Below, one piece after another: positions 1 through 5,838 of a stretch of DNA of 7,429 nt. Numbering within the stretch: position 1 is the first letter of the stretch; each line of letters begins with the position of its first letter. The stretch comes from an uncultured Cellvibrio sp. (lineage in GTDB: Bacteria; Pseudomonadota; Gammaproteobacteria; Pseudomonadales; Cellvibrionaceae), in contig CAMLRI010000093.1 in the NCBI GenBank assembly GCA_946482385.1, positions 1 to 7,429 on the forward strand. Reading direction: 5' to 3'. A program made the position numbers and the translations under genes. The notes under the pieces were generated by a model that had not been told where the DNA came from, did no database searches, and saw only the letters and a list, made by a program, of their open reading frames with translations.

Positions 1-900
1 GTAGAAGGCACCGGCATTGTCTTGGCCGCGAATCACAATGGCGTCTTTGGCGATACTCAGGCTGTAGCCCTCAGCGGCGCCCTGCTCACCCAGTTGCAGG
101 CGGATCAACTTGCCCTGGGCCGGCTGGTGGTCGGCAACGGCGGTGAGCGCCAGGCCATAGGCCTTGAGCTGCTCGGCCAGGTACTTGACCTCCGGCGTCA
201 GGCTGCCGGCGTAATGGATCTGCCAGCTGGCATCCAAGTTAATGCTGCCCTTGCGGTATTTCACCTGGGCGGGAGTGGGGATAATGCCCAACTGGTCGCT
301 GTGGGGAGCGGCGTTTAGCGCCAGGTTGTCCTGGTAGCGCAACGCCGGGGTGATGATGGGGTAGCTGTCGTTGGCAAAGCGCAGCTGCTGCTCGGGCCTG
401 GCAAAGGGAGCGACAAACTGGCTCAGGTCTTCAGTGTCGGTATTGGCAAACACCGCCGGTTCCAGGCCCGGCTGGGCGATAAAGGCGCGGGGCATAAAAT
501 CGCTGTAGCTCACCAGCCAGTTGCCGCCCGAGTAGGGCAGCTCCAGGCTGGCGCCCGCCGCCAGGCCGGCAAAGGCCGGGGTGGGTTCCAGGGCGTGGAG
601 GTCGCCCTGCACATGCCTGATCTGCAAGCCCGCCACCTGGGTTTCATTGAGCTTGCGCACCGAGTGGAGGTAAATCCGCCAGTCGCCCTTGTCCGCCGGC
701 AGGGCTACCGCCGAGCGGTTGTGCAGGCTCATCTGCGCCTGGAACTGGCCATTGCCCAAGGCCAGGTTACTCACCGGGGCAAATCGCAATTCCGCGCTGC
801 GCGCCAATTCGTTCAACTGCGCCTGGTTGAGATTGCCCGCGAGCGCAGCCCCCGCCCAGCCCAGCAACACTGCCAACCCGCATCGACTCGCCAGTTTCAT
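1..900 (-). CDS. GH20 beta-N-acetylhexosaminidase (chitobiase type), N-terminal 300 residues, partial
   Basis: An open frame starts at the ATG complementary to 898-900 and reads without a stop to the left edge, so the C-terminal part, including the catalytic GH20 barrel, is outside the window. Residues 1-21 form a signal peptide (basic start, hydrophobic core, cleavage after ALA at about 21/22), so the enzyme is exported to the periplasm or beyond. Residues about 30-185 match the chitobiase N-terminal carbohydrate-binding-like domain: GDWRIYLHSVRKL at 72-84 is a family hallmark. Residues about 205-300 match the GH20b domain that precedes the barrel (IIPTPAQVKY near 206-215, ending DNAGAFY). 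The family removes terminal GlcNAc from chitobiose and short chitin oligomers. An AGGAG ribosome binding site lies 6 nt before the ATG. A NagR-like palindrome upstream fits a role in GlcNAc/chitin use. Family assignment is strong; exact substrate and paralogue are unknown because the active site is not visible. Confidence 0.9.
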   Translation of the reverse strand, partial: MKLASRCGLAVLLGWAGAALAGNLNQAQLNELARSAELRFAPVSNLALGNGQFQAQMSLHNRSAVALPADKGDWRIYLHSVRKLNETQVAGLQIRHVQGDLHALEPTPAFAGLAAGASLELPYSGGNWLVSYSDFMPRAFIAQPGLEPAVFANTDTEDLSQFVAPFARPEQQLRFANDSYPIITPALRYQDNLALNAAPHSDQLGIIPTPAQVKYRKGSINLDASWQIHYAGSLTPEVKYLAEQLKAYGLALTAVADHQPAQGKLIRLQLGEQGAAEGYSLSIAKDAIVIRGQDNAGAFY

Positions 901-906
901 ACACAG

Positions 907-911
907 CTCCT
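907..911 (-). promoter_or_regulatory. Ribosome binding site of the GH20 gene
   Basis: The minus strand reads AGGAG followed by 6 nt (CTGTGT) and then the ATG. This is a near-ideal Shine-Dalgarno site and fixes the start of the hexosaminidase at 900, ahead of a clear signal peptide. Confidence 0.8.
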
Positions 912-926
912 GTAATTATGGAATTT

Positions 927-938
927 GACAACGTTGTC
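927..938. promoter_or_regulatory. NagR-like LacI-family operator palindrome
   Basis: GACAACGTTGTC is a perfect 12-bp palindrome 26 nt upstream of the hexosaminidase ATG. From memory, the NagR (LacI-family) box described in Xanthomonas and Shewanella GlcNAc regulons has the form AATGACARCGYTGTCATT. This site matches its central 12 bases, plus one extra T on one flank, but not the outermost bases. A possible minus-strand -10 element (TGTAAT, complement of 942-947) would put the transcription start inside the palindrome, where a repressor would block initiation; its -35 is poor. The palindrome is seen directly. The regulator is inferred from motif similarity and from the GlcNAc-related gene downstream. 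Confidence 0.65.
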
Positions 939-980
939 TAGATTACACCAAAACCCATCCTGCGCCAGGGGCTGAACATA

Positions 981-1002
981 AATTAACCCTGGGGAGCCAG
1001 GG
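981..1002 (-). terminator. Weak terminator-like hairpin after the toxin-antitoxin module
   Basis: CCCTGG (987-992) and CCAGGG (997-1002) form a 6-bp stem with a 4-nt loop. Read on the minus strand, the stem is followed by TTAATTTATG, a broken T-rich tail. It lies about 30 nt downstream of the toxin stop codon and before the hexosaminidase promoter region, where a terminator would be expected. The stem is short and the tail imperfect, so the call is tentative. Confidence 0.35.
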
Positions 1003-1033
1003 ACATACCTGGAATTACAAAAACAAAGGTTAA

Positions 1034-1315
1034 CTAGCGGGGATATTGCTGGCGCGCATGCACTACCGCCACTACCTCTATGCGCTCGGCGGCAACCCGG
1101 TAAAGCACCAGATAGTTGGGATGCACCACAATTTCCCGAATCCCGGGAATGCGGTCGCTGATGGGGTACAGATAGGGATGTTCAACCAAGGGCTGCACTG
1201 CTGCCTGCAGGCGCGCTTTAAGTTTGCGCGCGGCGGCTGGGTTGTCCTGGGCGATAAAGGTGATGATCTCGGTAATATCCTTGGCGGCAGATGCCAGCCA
1301 TACCAGGGGTAGCAT
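1034..1315 (-). CDS. RelE/ParE-superfamily toxin of a type II toxin-antitoxin module
   Basis: A 93-residue protein with the layout of the RelE/ParE fold: an N-terminal strand (PLVWLASAAKD), two helices (about 10-45, with NPAAARKLKARL), then beta strands containing GIREIVVHPNYLVLYRV (about 58-74) and a closing EVVAVVHARQQYP near the C-terminus. That ending is typical of ParE/RelE relatives. Known members either cleave mRNA at the ribosome (RelE) or poison gyrase (ParE); the sequence does not decide between them. The ATG at 1315 shares its A with the antitoxin stop codon (TGATG), which indicates translational coupling. An in-frame TTG one codon upstream is a less likely start. AAGGA lies about 10 nt before the ATG. 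The overlapping partner gene supports a functional module rather than a relic; both frames look intact. Confidence 0.85.
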   Translation of the reverse strand: MLPLVWLASAAKDITEIITFIAQDNPAAARKLKARLQAAVQPLVEHPYLYPISDRIPGIREIVVHPNYLVLYRVAAERIEVVAVVHARQQYPR

Positions 1316-1500
1316 CAAGCAGTTTTCCTTTTGTCCTCAGCCTCGGCGATAACGCCTTCCAATTCTGCCATCACCTGGTCATGGGGAAGGGGTGCCCGGC
1401 TGTCGGCCAGATGTTGCGCCACCTTATCTTGCAGCCAGCCCTGGTAACTGGCAGCCTGCTCTTCCGATTCAAACTCGGATACCAAGGGCGAAAGCTTCAT
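1315..1500 (-). CDS. Type II antitoxin, 'stability determinant'-like
   Basis: A 61-residue acidic protein beginning MKLSPLVSEFESEEQAASY, with a central LPHDQVMAELEG segment (about 38-49) and a charged tail. This pattern is recalled from short proteins annotated as stability determinants or antitoxins paired with RelE/ParE toxins. The N-terminus would normally carry dimerisation and DNA binding, and the C-terminal helix would wrap the toxin; that division is inferred. I place the start at 1500 because AGGA lies 7 nt upstream (in CAGGATGGCGCTATG). An ATG at 1524, in the same frame, would add eight residues but has no Shine-Dalgarno sequence. The gene comes first and overlaps the toxin, the usual order in such modules. 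Autoregulation is likely, and inverted half-sites lie just upstream. Confidence 0.8.
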   Translation of the reverse strand: MKLSPLVSEFESEEQAASYQGWLQDKVAQHLADSRAPLPHDQVMAELEGVIAEAEDKRKTA

Positions 1501-1532
1501 AGCGCCATCCTGTTTAATAATCATCTAAAGAC

Positions 1533-1564
1533 TTGCTGGTTAAAGTTTGACCTCCCACCAGCAA
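1533..1564. promoter_or_regulatory. Inverted repeat in the toxin-antitoxin promoter region
   Basis: TTGCTGGT (1533-1540) and ACCAGCAA (1557-1564) are perfect 8-bp inverted copies separated by 16 bp, 33 bp upstream of the chosen antitoxin start. Centre-to-centre spacing is 24 bp, about two helical turns and a bit. Type II modules commonly repress their own promoter through paired half-sites, so this is a candidate operator. No strong -10/-35 pair is visible on the minus strand here. A third copy of the half-site lies at 1610-1617. The repeat is seen directly; the operator role is inferred. Confidence 0.45.
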
Positions 1565-1600
1565 ACCACACTACCCAGCCCAACTCAAGTATCTTTTTTT

Positions 1601-1620
1601 GCCGGTCTTTTGCTGGTCTT
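1601..1620. repeat. Short imperfect tandem direct repeat with a third half-site
   Basis: GCCGGTCTTT (1601-1610) is followed by TGCTGGTCTTT (1611-1621), a tandem pair differing mainly at one base. The second unit includes TTGCTGGT (1610-1617), the same sequence as the half-site at 1533-1540; with ACCAGCAAA at 1557-1565 it makes a 9-bp inverted pair. It sits between the end of ilvA and the toxin-antitoxin promoter. It could be an auxiliary binding site or simple repetition. I see no rho-independent terminator for ilvA here. Confidence 0.4.
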
Positions 1621-1638
1621 TTTCCTAGCCCGCCCAGG

Positions 1639-3150
1639 TCAACTCAGGAAGAACTTGTAGGCCGGGTTTTGGGTTTCGTCCCAGTAGGGGTAGTTCAAAT
1701 CCGTTAAAAAGGCCTTGAGTTCGGCGTATTCCTTTTTCGGCACCTGCATGCCCACCAGCACCCGGCCAGAGGCGGAGCCGTGGTTGCGGTAGTGGAACAG
1801 GGAGATGTTCCAGCGCCCCGCCACCTTGTTGAGGAAGGTGTAGAGCGCGCCAGGGCGCTCGGGGAATTCGAAGCGATAGAGCACTTCGTCGGCAACCCCG
1901 GCGTGGCCGCCCACCAGGTGGCGGATATGCAGCTTGGCCAGCTCGTTGTCGGTCATATCCTCCACCGCATAGCCCTGCTGGATCAACTCGGCGATCAGCT
2001 CGGTGCGGTCGTGGCCGCCGGCGCTCACCTGCACGCCAACAAAAATATGGGCGGCGCGGCTATCGGCATAGCGGTAGTTAAATTCGGTGATATTGCGCTT
2101 GCCCAGGGCTTTGCAGAATTCCTTGTAGGCGCCGGGGCGCTCGGGAATTGTCACCGCCAGTATGGCCTCGCGCTTTTCGCCAATTTCGGTGCGCTCGCTG
2201 ATGTAGCGCAAGCGATCGAAATTGATATTGGCGCCGCAGTCGATGGCCACCAGGGTTTGGCCGCTGATGCCCTTTTCCGCCACGTATTTTTTCAGGCCGG
2301 CGACGCTGGTGGCGCCCGCCGGTTCGGCGATGGAGCGGGTATCCTCAAAAATATCCTTGATACCGGCGCAGATCTCATCGGTGCTCACGGTCATGCACTC
2401 ATCCACCACCTTGCGCAGCACGCGGAAGGTTTCCTCGCCGATTTGCGCCACGGCAATGCCGTCGGCAAAGATGCCCACCTGCGGCAGCACCACGCGCTTT
2501 TTCTTTTCCATGGCCGCCATCAGGCAGGCGGATTCTTCCGATTCCACCGCGATAATTTTGGTTTCCGGGCGCAGGTATTTGACATAGGCGCCTATGCCGG
2601 CGGCCAGGCCGCCACCGCCCACGGCGATGAAGATAGCGTCGATCTTGCCCGGGTACTGGCGCAGGATTTCCATGGCAATGGTGCCCTGGCCGGCGATCAC
2701 GTCCGGGTCGTCGAAGGGGTGGATATAGGTCATGCCTTTTTCTTCCACCAGTTTTTTGGCGTGGGCCGAGGCCTCGTCGTAGCTATCGCCATGCAATACC
2801 ACCTTGGCGCCGCGGGCTTTTACCGCGTCGACTTTAATGGCCGGGGTAGTGCGCGGCATAACTATGGTGGCTTTGATGCCCAGGTGTTGCGAACCCAGGG
2901 CCACGCCCTGGGCGTGGTTGCCGGCGGAGGCGCAGATCACCCCGCGGTTGCGCTCCGTTTCGGTGAGCTGCAACAGCTTGTTGTAGGCGCCGCGCAACTT
3001 GAACGAGAACACCGGCTGCAAATCTTCGCGCTTGAGCAGCACCTTGTTGCCGGTGCGCTGCGACAGCAAACGCGCTTCGTCGAGGGGGGTTTCTATCGCC
3101 AGGTCGTAGATGCGGGCGTTGAGGATGCGTTTTATGTAGGTTTCGGGCAT
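1639..3150 (-). CDS. ilvA: Threonine ammonia-lyase, biosynthetic (threonine deaminase)
   Basis: A 503-residue protein, close to the roughly 514 of E. coli IlvA. It converts threonine to 2-oxobutanoate and ammonia with PLP, the committed step to isoleucine, in the cytoplasm. The PLP lysine is K51 in SFKLRGAYN (49-57); SAGNHAQG (75-82) and the phosphate-binding glycine loop VGGGGLAAG (177-185) follow. The C-terminus has two ACT-like regulatory domains (about 325-395 and 420-490, each opening with a PERPGA/PERPGAL motif), the long feedback-regulated form inhibited by isoleucine. The start is the ATG complementary to 3148-3150, since MPETYIKRILNARIYD is the expected N-terminus. The frame stays open far upstream across antisense rpiA, but that extension is not protein-like. 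There is no good Shine-Dalgarno before this ATG. It is divergent from rpiA, an arrangement recalled from other gammaproteobacteria. Confidence 0.97.
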   Translation of the reverse strand: MPETYIKRILNARIYDLAIETPLDEARLLSQRTGNKVLLKREDLQPVFSFKLRGAYNKLLQLTETERNRGVICASAGNHAQGVALGSQHLGIKATIVMPRTTPAIKVDAVKARGAKVVLHGDSYDEASAHAKKLVEEKGMTYIHPFDDPDVIAGQGTIAMEILRQYPGKIDAIFIAVGGGGLAAGIGAYVKYLRPETKIIAVESEESACLMAAMEKKKRVVLPQVGIFADGIAVAQIGEETFRVLRKVVDECMTVSTDEICAGIKDIFEDTRSIAEPAGATSVAGLKKYVAEKGISGQTLVAIDCGANINFDRLRYISERTEIGEKREAILAVTIPERPGAYKEFCKALGKRNITEFNYRYADSRAAHIFVGVQVSAGGHDRTELIAELIQQGYAVEDMTDNELAKLHIRHLVGGHAGVADEVLYRFEFPERPGALYTFLNKVAGRWNISLFHYRNHGSASGRVLVGMQVPKKEYAELKAFLTDLNYPYWDETQNPAYKFFLS

Positions 3151-3226
3151 GGGAATCTTTGGGCGGCCAGGAAAAAAGAGCCCGCAGTGTAAACAATTTG
3201 GCTGCGGCTGGCACGGCGGAAAACCG

Positions 3227-3254
3227 TATAATGCGGCCAGCTTTTTACAGTAAT
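3227..3254. promoter_or_regulatory. Candidate overlapping promoters between ilvA and rpiA
   Basis: On the plus strand TATAAT (3227-3232) is a perfect -10 hexamer about 150 nt before rpiA, but no good -35 is found at 16-18 bp. On the minus strand TTACTG (complement of 3249-3254), a 17-bp spacer and TATACG (complement of 3226-3231) make a plausible promoter for ilvA, giving a leader of roughly 70 nt. The two -10 boxes occupy almost the same base pairs. If both are real, the divergent genes would compete for polymerase. No leader peptide rich in Ile/Val/Leu codons or attenuator is evident. Confidence 0.35.
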
Positions 3255-3282
3255 TACCCCTTTTTACCCTGACAACAAAAGC

Positions 3283-3364
3283 AAATCCCTCCCCGGCCCT
3301 CCCTTTTACAAAGGGAGGGGGGCACCCCCTTTGTAAAAGGGGGTCGCCGAAGGCGGGGGGATTT
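3283..3364. repeat. Composite palindromic intergenic repeat (REP/MITE-like), 82 bp
   Basis: The element is bounded by inverted ends, AAATCCCTCC at 3283-3292 and GGGGGGATTT at 3355-3364 (one mismatch). Inside are a hairpin with a perfect 10-bp stem and TAC loop (3297-3319), a second with a perfect 9-bp stem and GTA loop (3324-3344), and a small CGCC-GAA-GGCG hairpin (3345-3355). The two main hairpins are inverted versions of each other (CCCTTTTACAAAGGG against CCCTTTGTAAAAGGG), so the whole unit can also fold as one long cruciform. It ends 20 bp before the rpiA ATG and would lie in the rpiA leader if transcription starts near 3240. This is the architecture of dispersed extragenic palindromes; copy number cannot be judged from one window. 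Confidence 0.75.
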
Positions 3365-3384
3365 AAGGTTAACAAGAGACCACC

Positions 3385-4062
3385 ATGACCCCACAAGACC
3401 AGCTCAAACAAGCCGTGGCGCGCGCCGCCATTGAATACATCAAACCCAAGCTGACCCCCGACGCCATACTCGGCATAGGCACAGGCTCCACCGCCAACTT
3501 TTTTATCGACCTGCTGGGCGAGTTGAAACACGATTTCGCCGGCGCCGTGGCCAGCTCCGACGCCTCGGCGGCGCGCCTGCAAAAACTCGGCATTGAAGTG
3601 CTGGATTGCAACTCGGTCAGCGAACTGCTGGTGTATGTGGATGGCGCCGACGAAAGCAATGCCCAGCTGCACCTGATCAAAGGCGGCGGCGCAGCCCTGA
3701 CCCGGGAAAAAATTGTGCGCGCTGTAGCCCGCGAATTTGTCTGCATCGCCGACGAGAGCAAATGGGTAGAGGTGCTGGGCAAATTCCCCCTGCCGGTGGA
3801 AGTGATCCCCATGGCGCGCTCCTATGTGGCGCGGGAGCTGGTAAAACTGGGCGGCGCCCCTGTGTACCGCGAAGGGGTGATTACCGATAACGGCAATGTG
3901 ATCCTGGATGTGCACAACCTGCAGATCCTCAACCCGGTACAACTGGAAAACCAGATCAACCAGATCACCGGTGTAGTCACCAACGGCCTGTTCGCCGCCA
4001 AACCCGCCGATGTGCTGCTGCTGGGCACTAAAGAAGGGGTAAAAATTATCCGCGCCAGTTAA
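3385..4062 (+). CDS. rpiA: Ribose-5-phosphate isomerase A
   Basis: A 225-residue protein, the usual RpiA length (E. coli 219). It interconverts ribose 5-phosphate and ribulose 5-phosphate in the non-oxidative pentose phosphate pathway, in the cytoplasm. Visible motifs are GIGTGSTA (30-37, phosphate loop), VDGADE (85-90) and [11 protein letters not shown] (99-109). With an offset of five they align to E. coli active-site residues: D86 and D89 for Asp81/Asp84, K99 for Lys94, and E108 for the catalytic base Glu103. The ATG at 3385 is preceded by a modest AAGAGA site (3374-3379). The palindromic repeat ends 20 bp upstream and may shape the leader. No rho-independent terminator is visible in the 73 bp before the chemoreceptor gene, so some read-through is possible. 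Confidence 0.97.
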   Translation: MTPQDQLKQAVARAAIEYIKPKLTPDAILGIGTGSTANFFIDLLGELKHDFAGAVASSDASAARLQKLGIEVLDCNSVSELLVYVDGADESNAQLHLIKGGGAALTREKIVRAVAREFVCIADESKWVEVLGKFPLPVEVIPMARSYVARELVKLGGAPVYREGVITDNGNVILDVHNLQILNPVQLENQINQITGVVTNGLFAAKPADVLLLGTKEGVKIIRAS

Positions 4063-4135
4063 CCCGGCAGGCGGCGTCCCAAACCACAAACCTCACCTAC
4101 ACTTAGATGACTTTTCTATGCAAAGGGCTGTCGTC

Positions 4136-5755
4136 ATGTTTGGGGTTAATAGTGTTAAAGGGCGCTTGCTGCTGGCGGTAGGCGCGGGTGTTTTATTGTT
4201 TTTGCTGATCAGTGTGGTGGCCATCAACCTGCTCGGCAATACCATCGCCAATTACAACCAGCTGGTGCAGGGGCCGGTGGCCCAGGAGCGCCAGATCAGC
4301 AGCATCAACCTGCAATTTAAAACCCAGGTGCAAGAGTGGAAAAACGTGCTGCTGCGCGGTAAGGACCTGCAGCAGCTGAACAAATACTGGGGGCAATTTG
4401 AGCAGTTGCACCGGGATATACAGCAGCAGGGCCGCGAGCTGGAGCAACAGCTTAAAGGCGCCAGCCAGGCGCGGGTCGCCGAATTCTTGCAGGCACACCA
4501 ACAGGCCTTTGGCCGCTACCAGGCAGGCCTGGACGCCTTTAAAGCCGCCGGTTTTGACCCGGCCGCAGGCGATAAGGCCGTGGCCGGCATCGACCGCGAA
4601 CCCAGCCGCCTGCTGCAGGAATCTGCCGAGCTGATCAGCAAACAGGTTAGCGACAGCACCCAACAAAACCTCAACCACAGCAGCCGCGTCGCCTTCTGGG
4701 CCATGGCCATGATCCTCGGCGGCGGCCTGCTGGTGATCATTCTGGTGCAGGTGATTTTGCGCAACAGCCTGATCCAGCCACTGGAAGACATCAACGCCCA
4801 CCTCAGCCTGCTCGCCAGCGGCAATTTCCGCCAGCCGCTACACACCAGCAGCTCCGGCGAACTGGGCCAGTTGGCCGACAATATCCGCCAGGTTCAAAGC
4901 AGTGTGGTGGCCGTGGTAGCCAGCGTGCAGCAGTCGATGACCAACCTCACCCAGGCCTCCAGCCAGATCACCCAAACCGCCACCAGCCTGGCCAGATACA
5001 CCGACGAAACCCACCACTCCACCGACCAGGTATCGGCCGCCATTACCGAAATGACCGCCACAGTGCAGGAGGTGGCGGGCAATGCCAGCGGCGCCGCCGA
5101 GGCCGCCCAGCAGGCCGATGGCAATGCCCGCAATGGCCTGAAAATTATGGACGGCACCCTGAACGCCATTAACCAGTTGAGTACCGAGGTGCACCATGTG
5201 GGCGAGGCCATGAGCCAGCTGGAAACCGACACTAACCGCATTGGCAGTGTGCTGGATGTAATTAAAAGTGTGGCCGAGCAGACCAATCTACTGGCGCTCA
5301 ATGCGGCCATTGAAGCGGCTCGCGCCGGGGAGCAGGGGCGCGGCTTTGCGGTGGTGGCCGACGAGGTGCGCTCGCTAGCCAAACGCACCCAGGATTCCAC
5401 CGCCGAAATCCAACAGATTATTGAGGCCGTGCAAAAAGGCGCCGCCAATGCCATGCAGGCGATGAAGGCCAGCCAGGGCAAAACCGGCAACACCCTGGAA
5501 TTGGCGGGGCAGGCGGGCCAGGCGATCAACCAGATCACCCAGGCGATTACCGCGATTTTGGGCATGAACATGCAGATCGCCACCGCCGCCGAAGAGCAGA
5601 GCTACACCGCCGAGGAGATCAATAAAAATATTATCCAGGTGGTAGCGCTGATCGACAGCCTCAGCCAGGACGCGCAAAAATCCGCGCAAATCGCCCGCCA
5701 CCTGGACGATACCGCCAAGGTGCTGCAAACCAATATCGCGCAGTTTGCGGTCTAG
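4136..5755 (+). CDS. Methyl-accepting chemotaxis protein (transmembrane chemoreceptor)
   Basis: A 539-residue receptor. Using the ATG at 4136, transmembrane helix 1 spans about 11-33 and helix 2 about 185-209, enclosing a 150-residue periplasmic domain that is glutamine-rich and helical, resembling a four-helix bundle ligand domain. A HAMP linker (about 210-262) leads to a long coiled-coil signalling domain. Its hairpin tip (about 381-409) has the conserved core [19 protein letters not shown] and [12 protein letters not shown], which contact CheA and CheW. No CheR-tethering pentapeptide (NWETF type) is present; the protein ends QFAV. I prefer the start at 4136 because AAAGGG lies 8 nt upstream; an in-frame ATG at 4118 adds six residues but has no ribosome site. 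Ligand unknown. A bidirectional terminator follows. No chemotaxis kinase genes are nearby, so it is an orphan receptor feeding a system encoded elsewhere. Confidence 0.93.
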   Translation: MFGVNSVKGRLLLAVGAGVLLFLLISVVAINLLGNTIANYNQLVQGPVAQERQISSINLQFKTQVQEWKNVLLRGKDLQQLNKYWGQFEQLHRDIQQQGRELEQQLKGASQARVAEFLQAHQQAFGRYQAGLDAFKAAGFDPAAGDKAVAGIDREPSRLLQESAELISKQVSDSTQQNLNHSSRVAFWAMAMILGGGLLVIILVQVILRNSLIQPLEDINAHLSLLASGNFRQPLHTSSSGELGQLADNIRQVQSSVVAVVASVQQSMTNLTQASSQITQTATSLARYTDETHHSTDQVSAAITEMTATVQEVAGNASGAAEAAQQADGNARNGLKIMDGTLNAINQLSTEVHHVGEAMSQLETDTNRIGSVLDVIKSVAEQTNLLALNAAIEAARAGEQGRGFAVVADEVRSLAKRTQDSTAEIQQIIEAVQKGAANAMQAMKASQGKTGNTLELAGQAGQAINQITQAITAILGMNMQIATAAEEQSYTAEEINKNIIQVVALIDSLSQDAQKSAQIARHLDDTAKVLQTNIAQFAV

Positions 5756-5770
5756 GCCACAGGGCCGGGC

Positions 5771-5822
5771 ACCATAAAAAAACCGGGGCATGCACAGCGG
5801 CATGCCCCGGTTTTTTTATGGT
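5771..5822. terminator. Bidirectional rho-independent terminator between chemoreceptor and mannanase genes
   Basis: Arms 5771-5793 and 5800-5822 are perfectly complementary over 23 bp, with loop ACAGCG. The GC-rich core (CCGGGGCATGC paired with GCATGCCCCGG) is flanked by seven A on the left and seven T on the right, so each strand shows a stem followed by a U-run. It lies 15 bp after the chemoreceptor stop and 16 bp from the mannanase stop, serving both convergent genes. Confidence 0.95.
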
Positions 5823-5838
5823 GCTGTATAGCTGGAAA

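Noticed and set aside
22..915. Plus-strand open frames across the first 900 bases.
   Set aside because: The minus strand encodes a continuous signal peptide plus chitobiase N-terminal and GH20b domains with a good ribosome site; the plus frames are shadows.
1780..3192. A 470-codon open frame on the plus strand across ilvA.
   Set aside because: It is a shadow of ilvA: Gly/Ala/His/Phe-rich composition typical of antisense frames in GC-biased genes, with no recognisable domain.
3297..3344. The twin hairpins before rpiA as an intrinsic terminator.
   Set aside because: They have no T-run after the stem on either strand, lie upstream of both divergent genes where no transcript needs ending, and belong to a larger symmetrical element.
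3283..3364. The hairpin repeats as a CRISPR array or riboswitch.
   Set aside because: There are no regularly spaced direct repeats with unique spacers, and no conserved aptamer core is recognisable; the symmetry is purely palindromic.
3151..4089. The ilvA reading frame stays open far upstream, which would give a protein of about 816 residues.
   Set aside because: The extension is antisense to rpiA and runs through the palindromic repeat. The protein it would encode resembles nothing, while MPETYIKRILNARIYD at 3150 is the normal IlvA start and rpiA is unmistakable on the other strand.
4063..4135. A flagellar sigma-28 promoter for the chemoreceptor gene.
   Set aside because: I looked for TAAA with a downstream GCCGATAA at about 15 bp and found no acceptable match in this gap.
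4894..5583. Long minus-strand open frames across the chemoreceptor gene.
   Set aside because: They are composition artefacts opposite a conserved chemoreceptor signalling domain and have no family resemblance.
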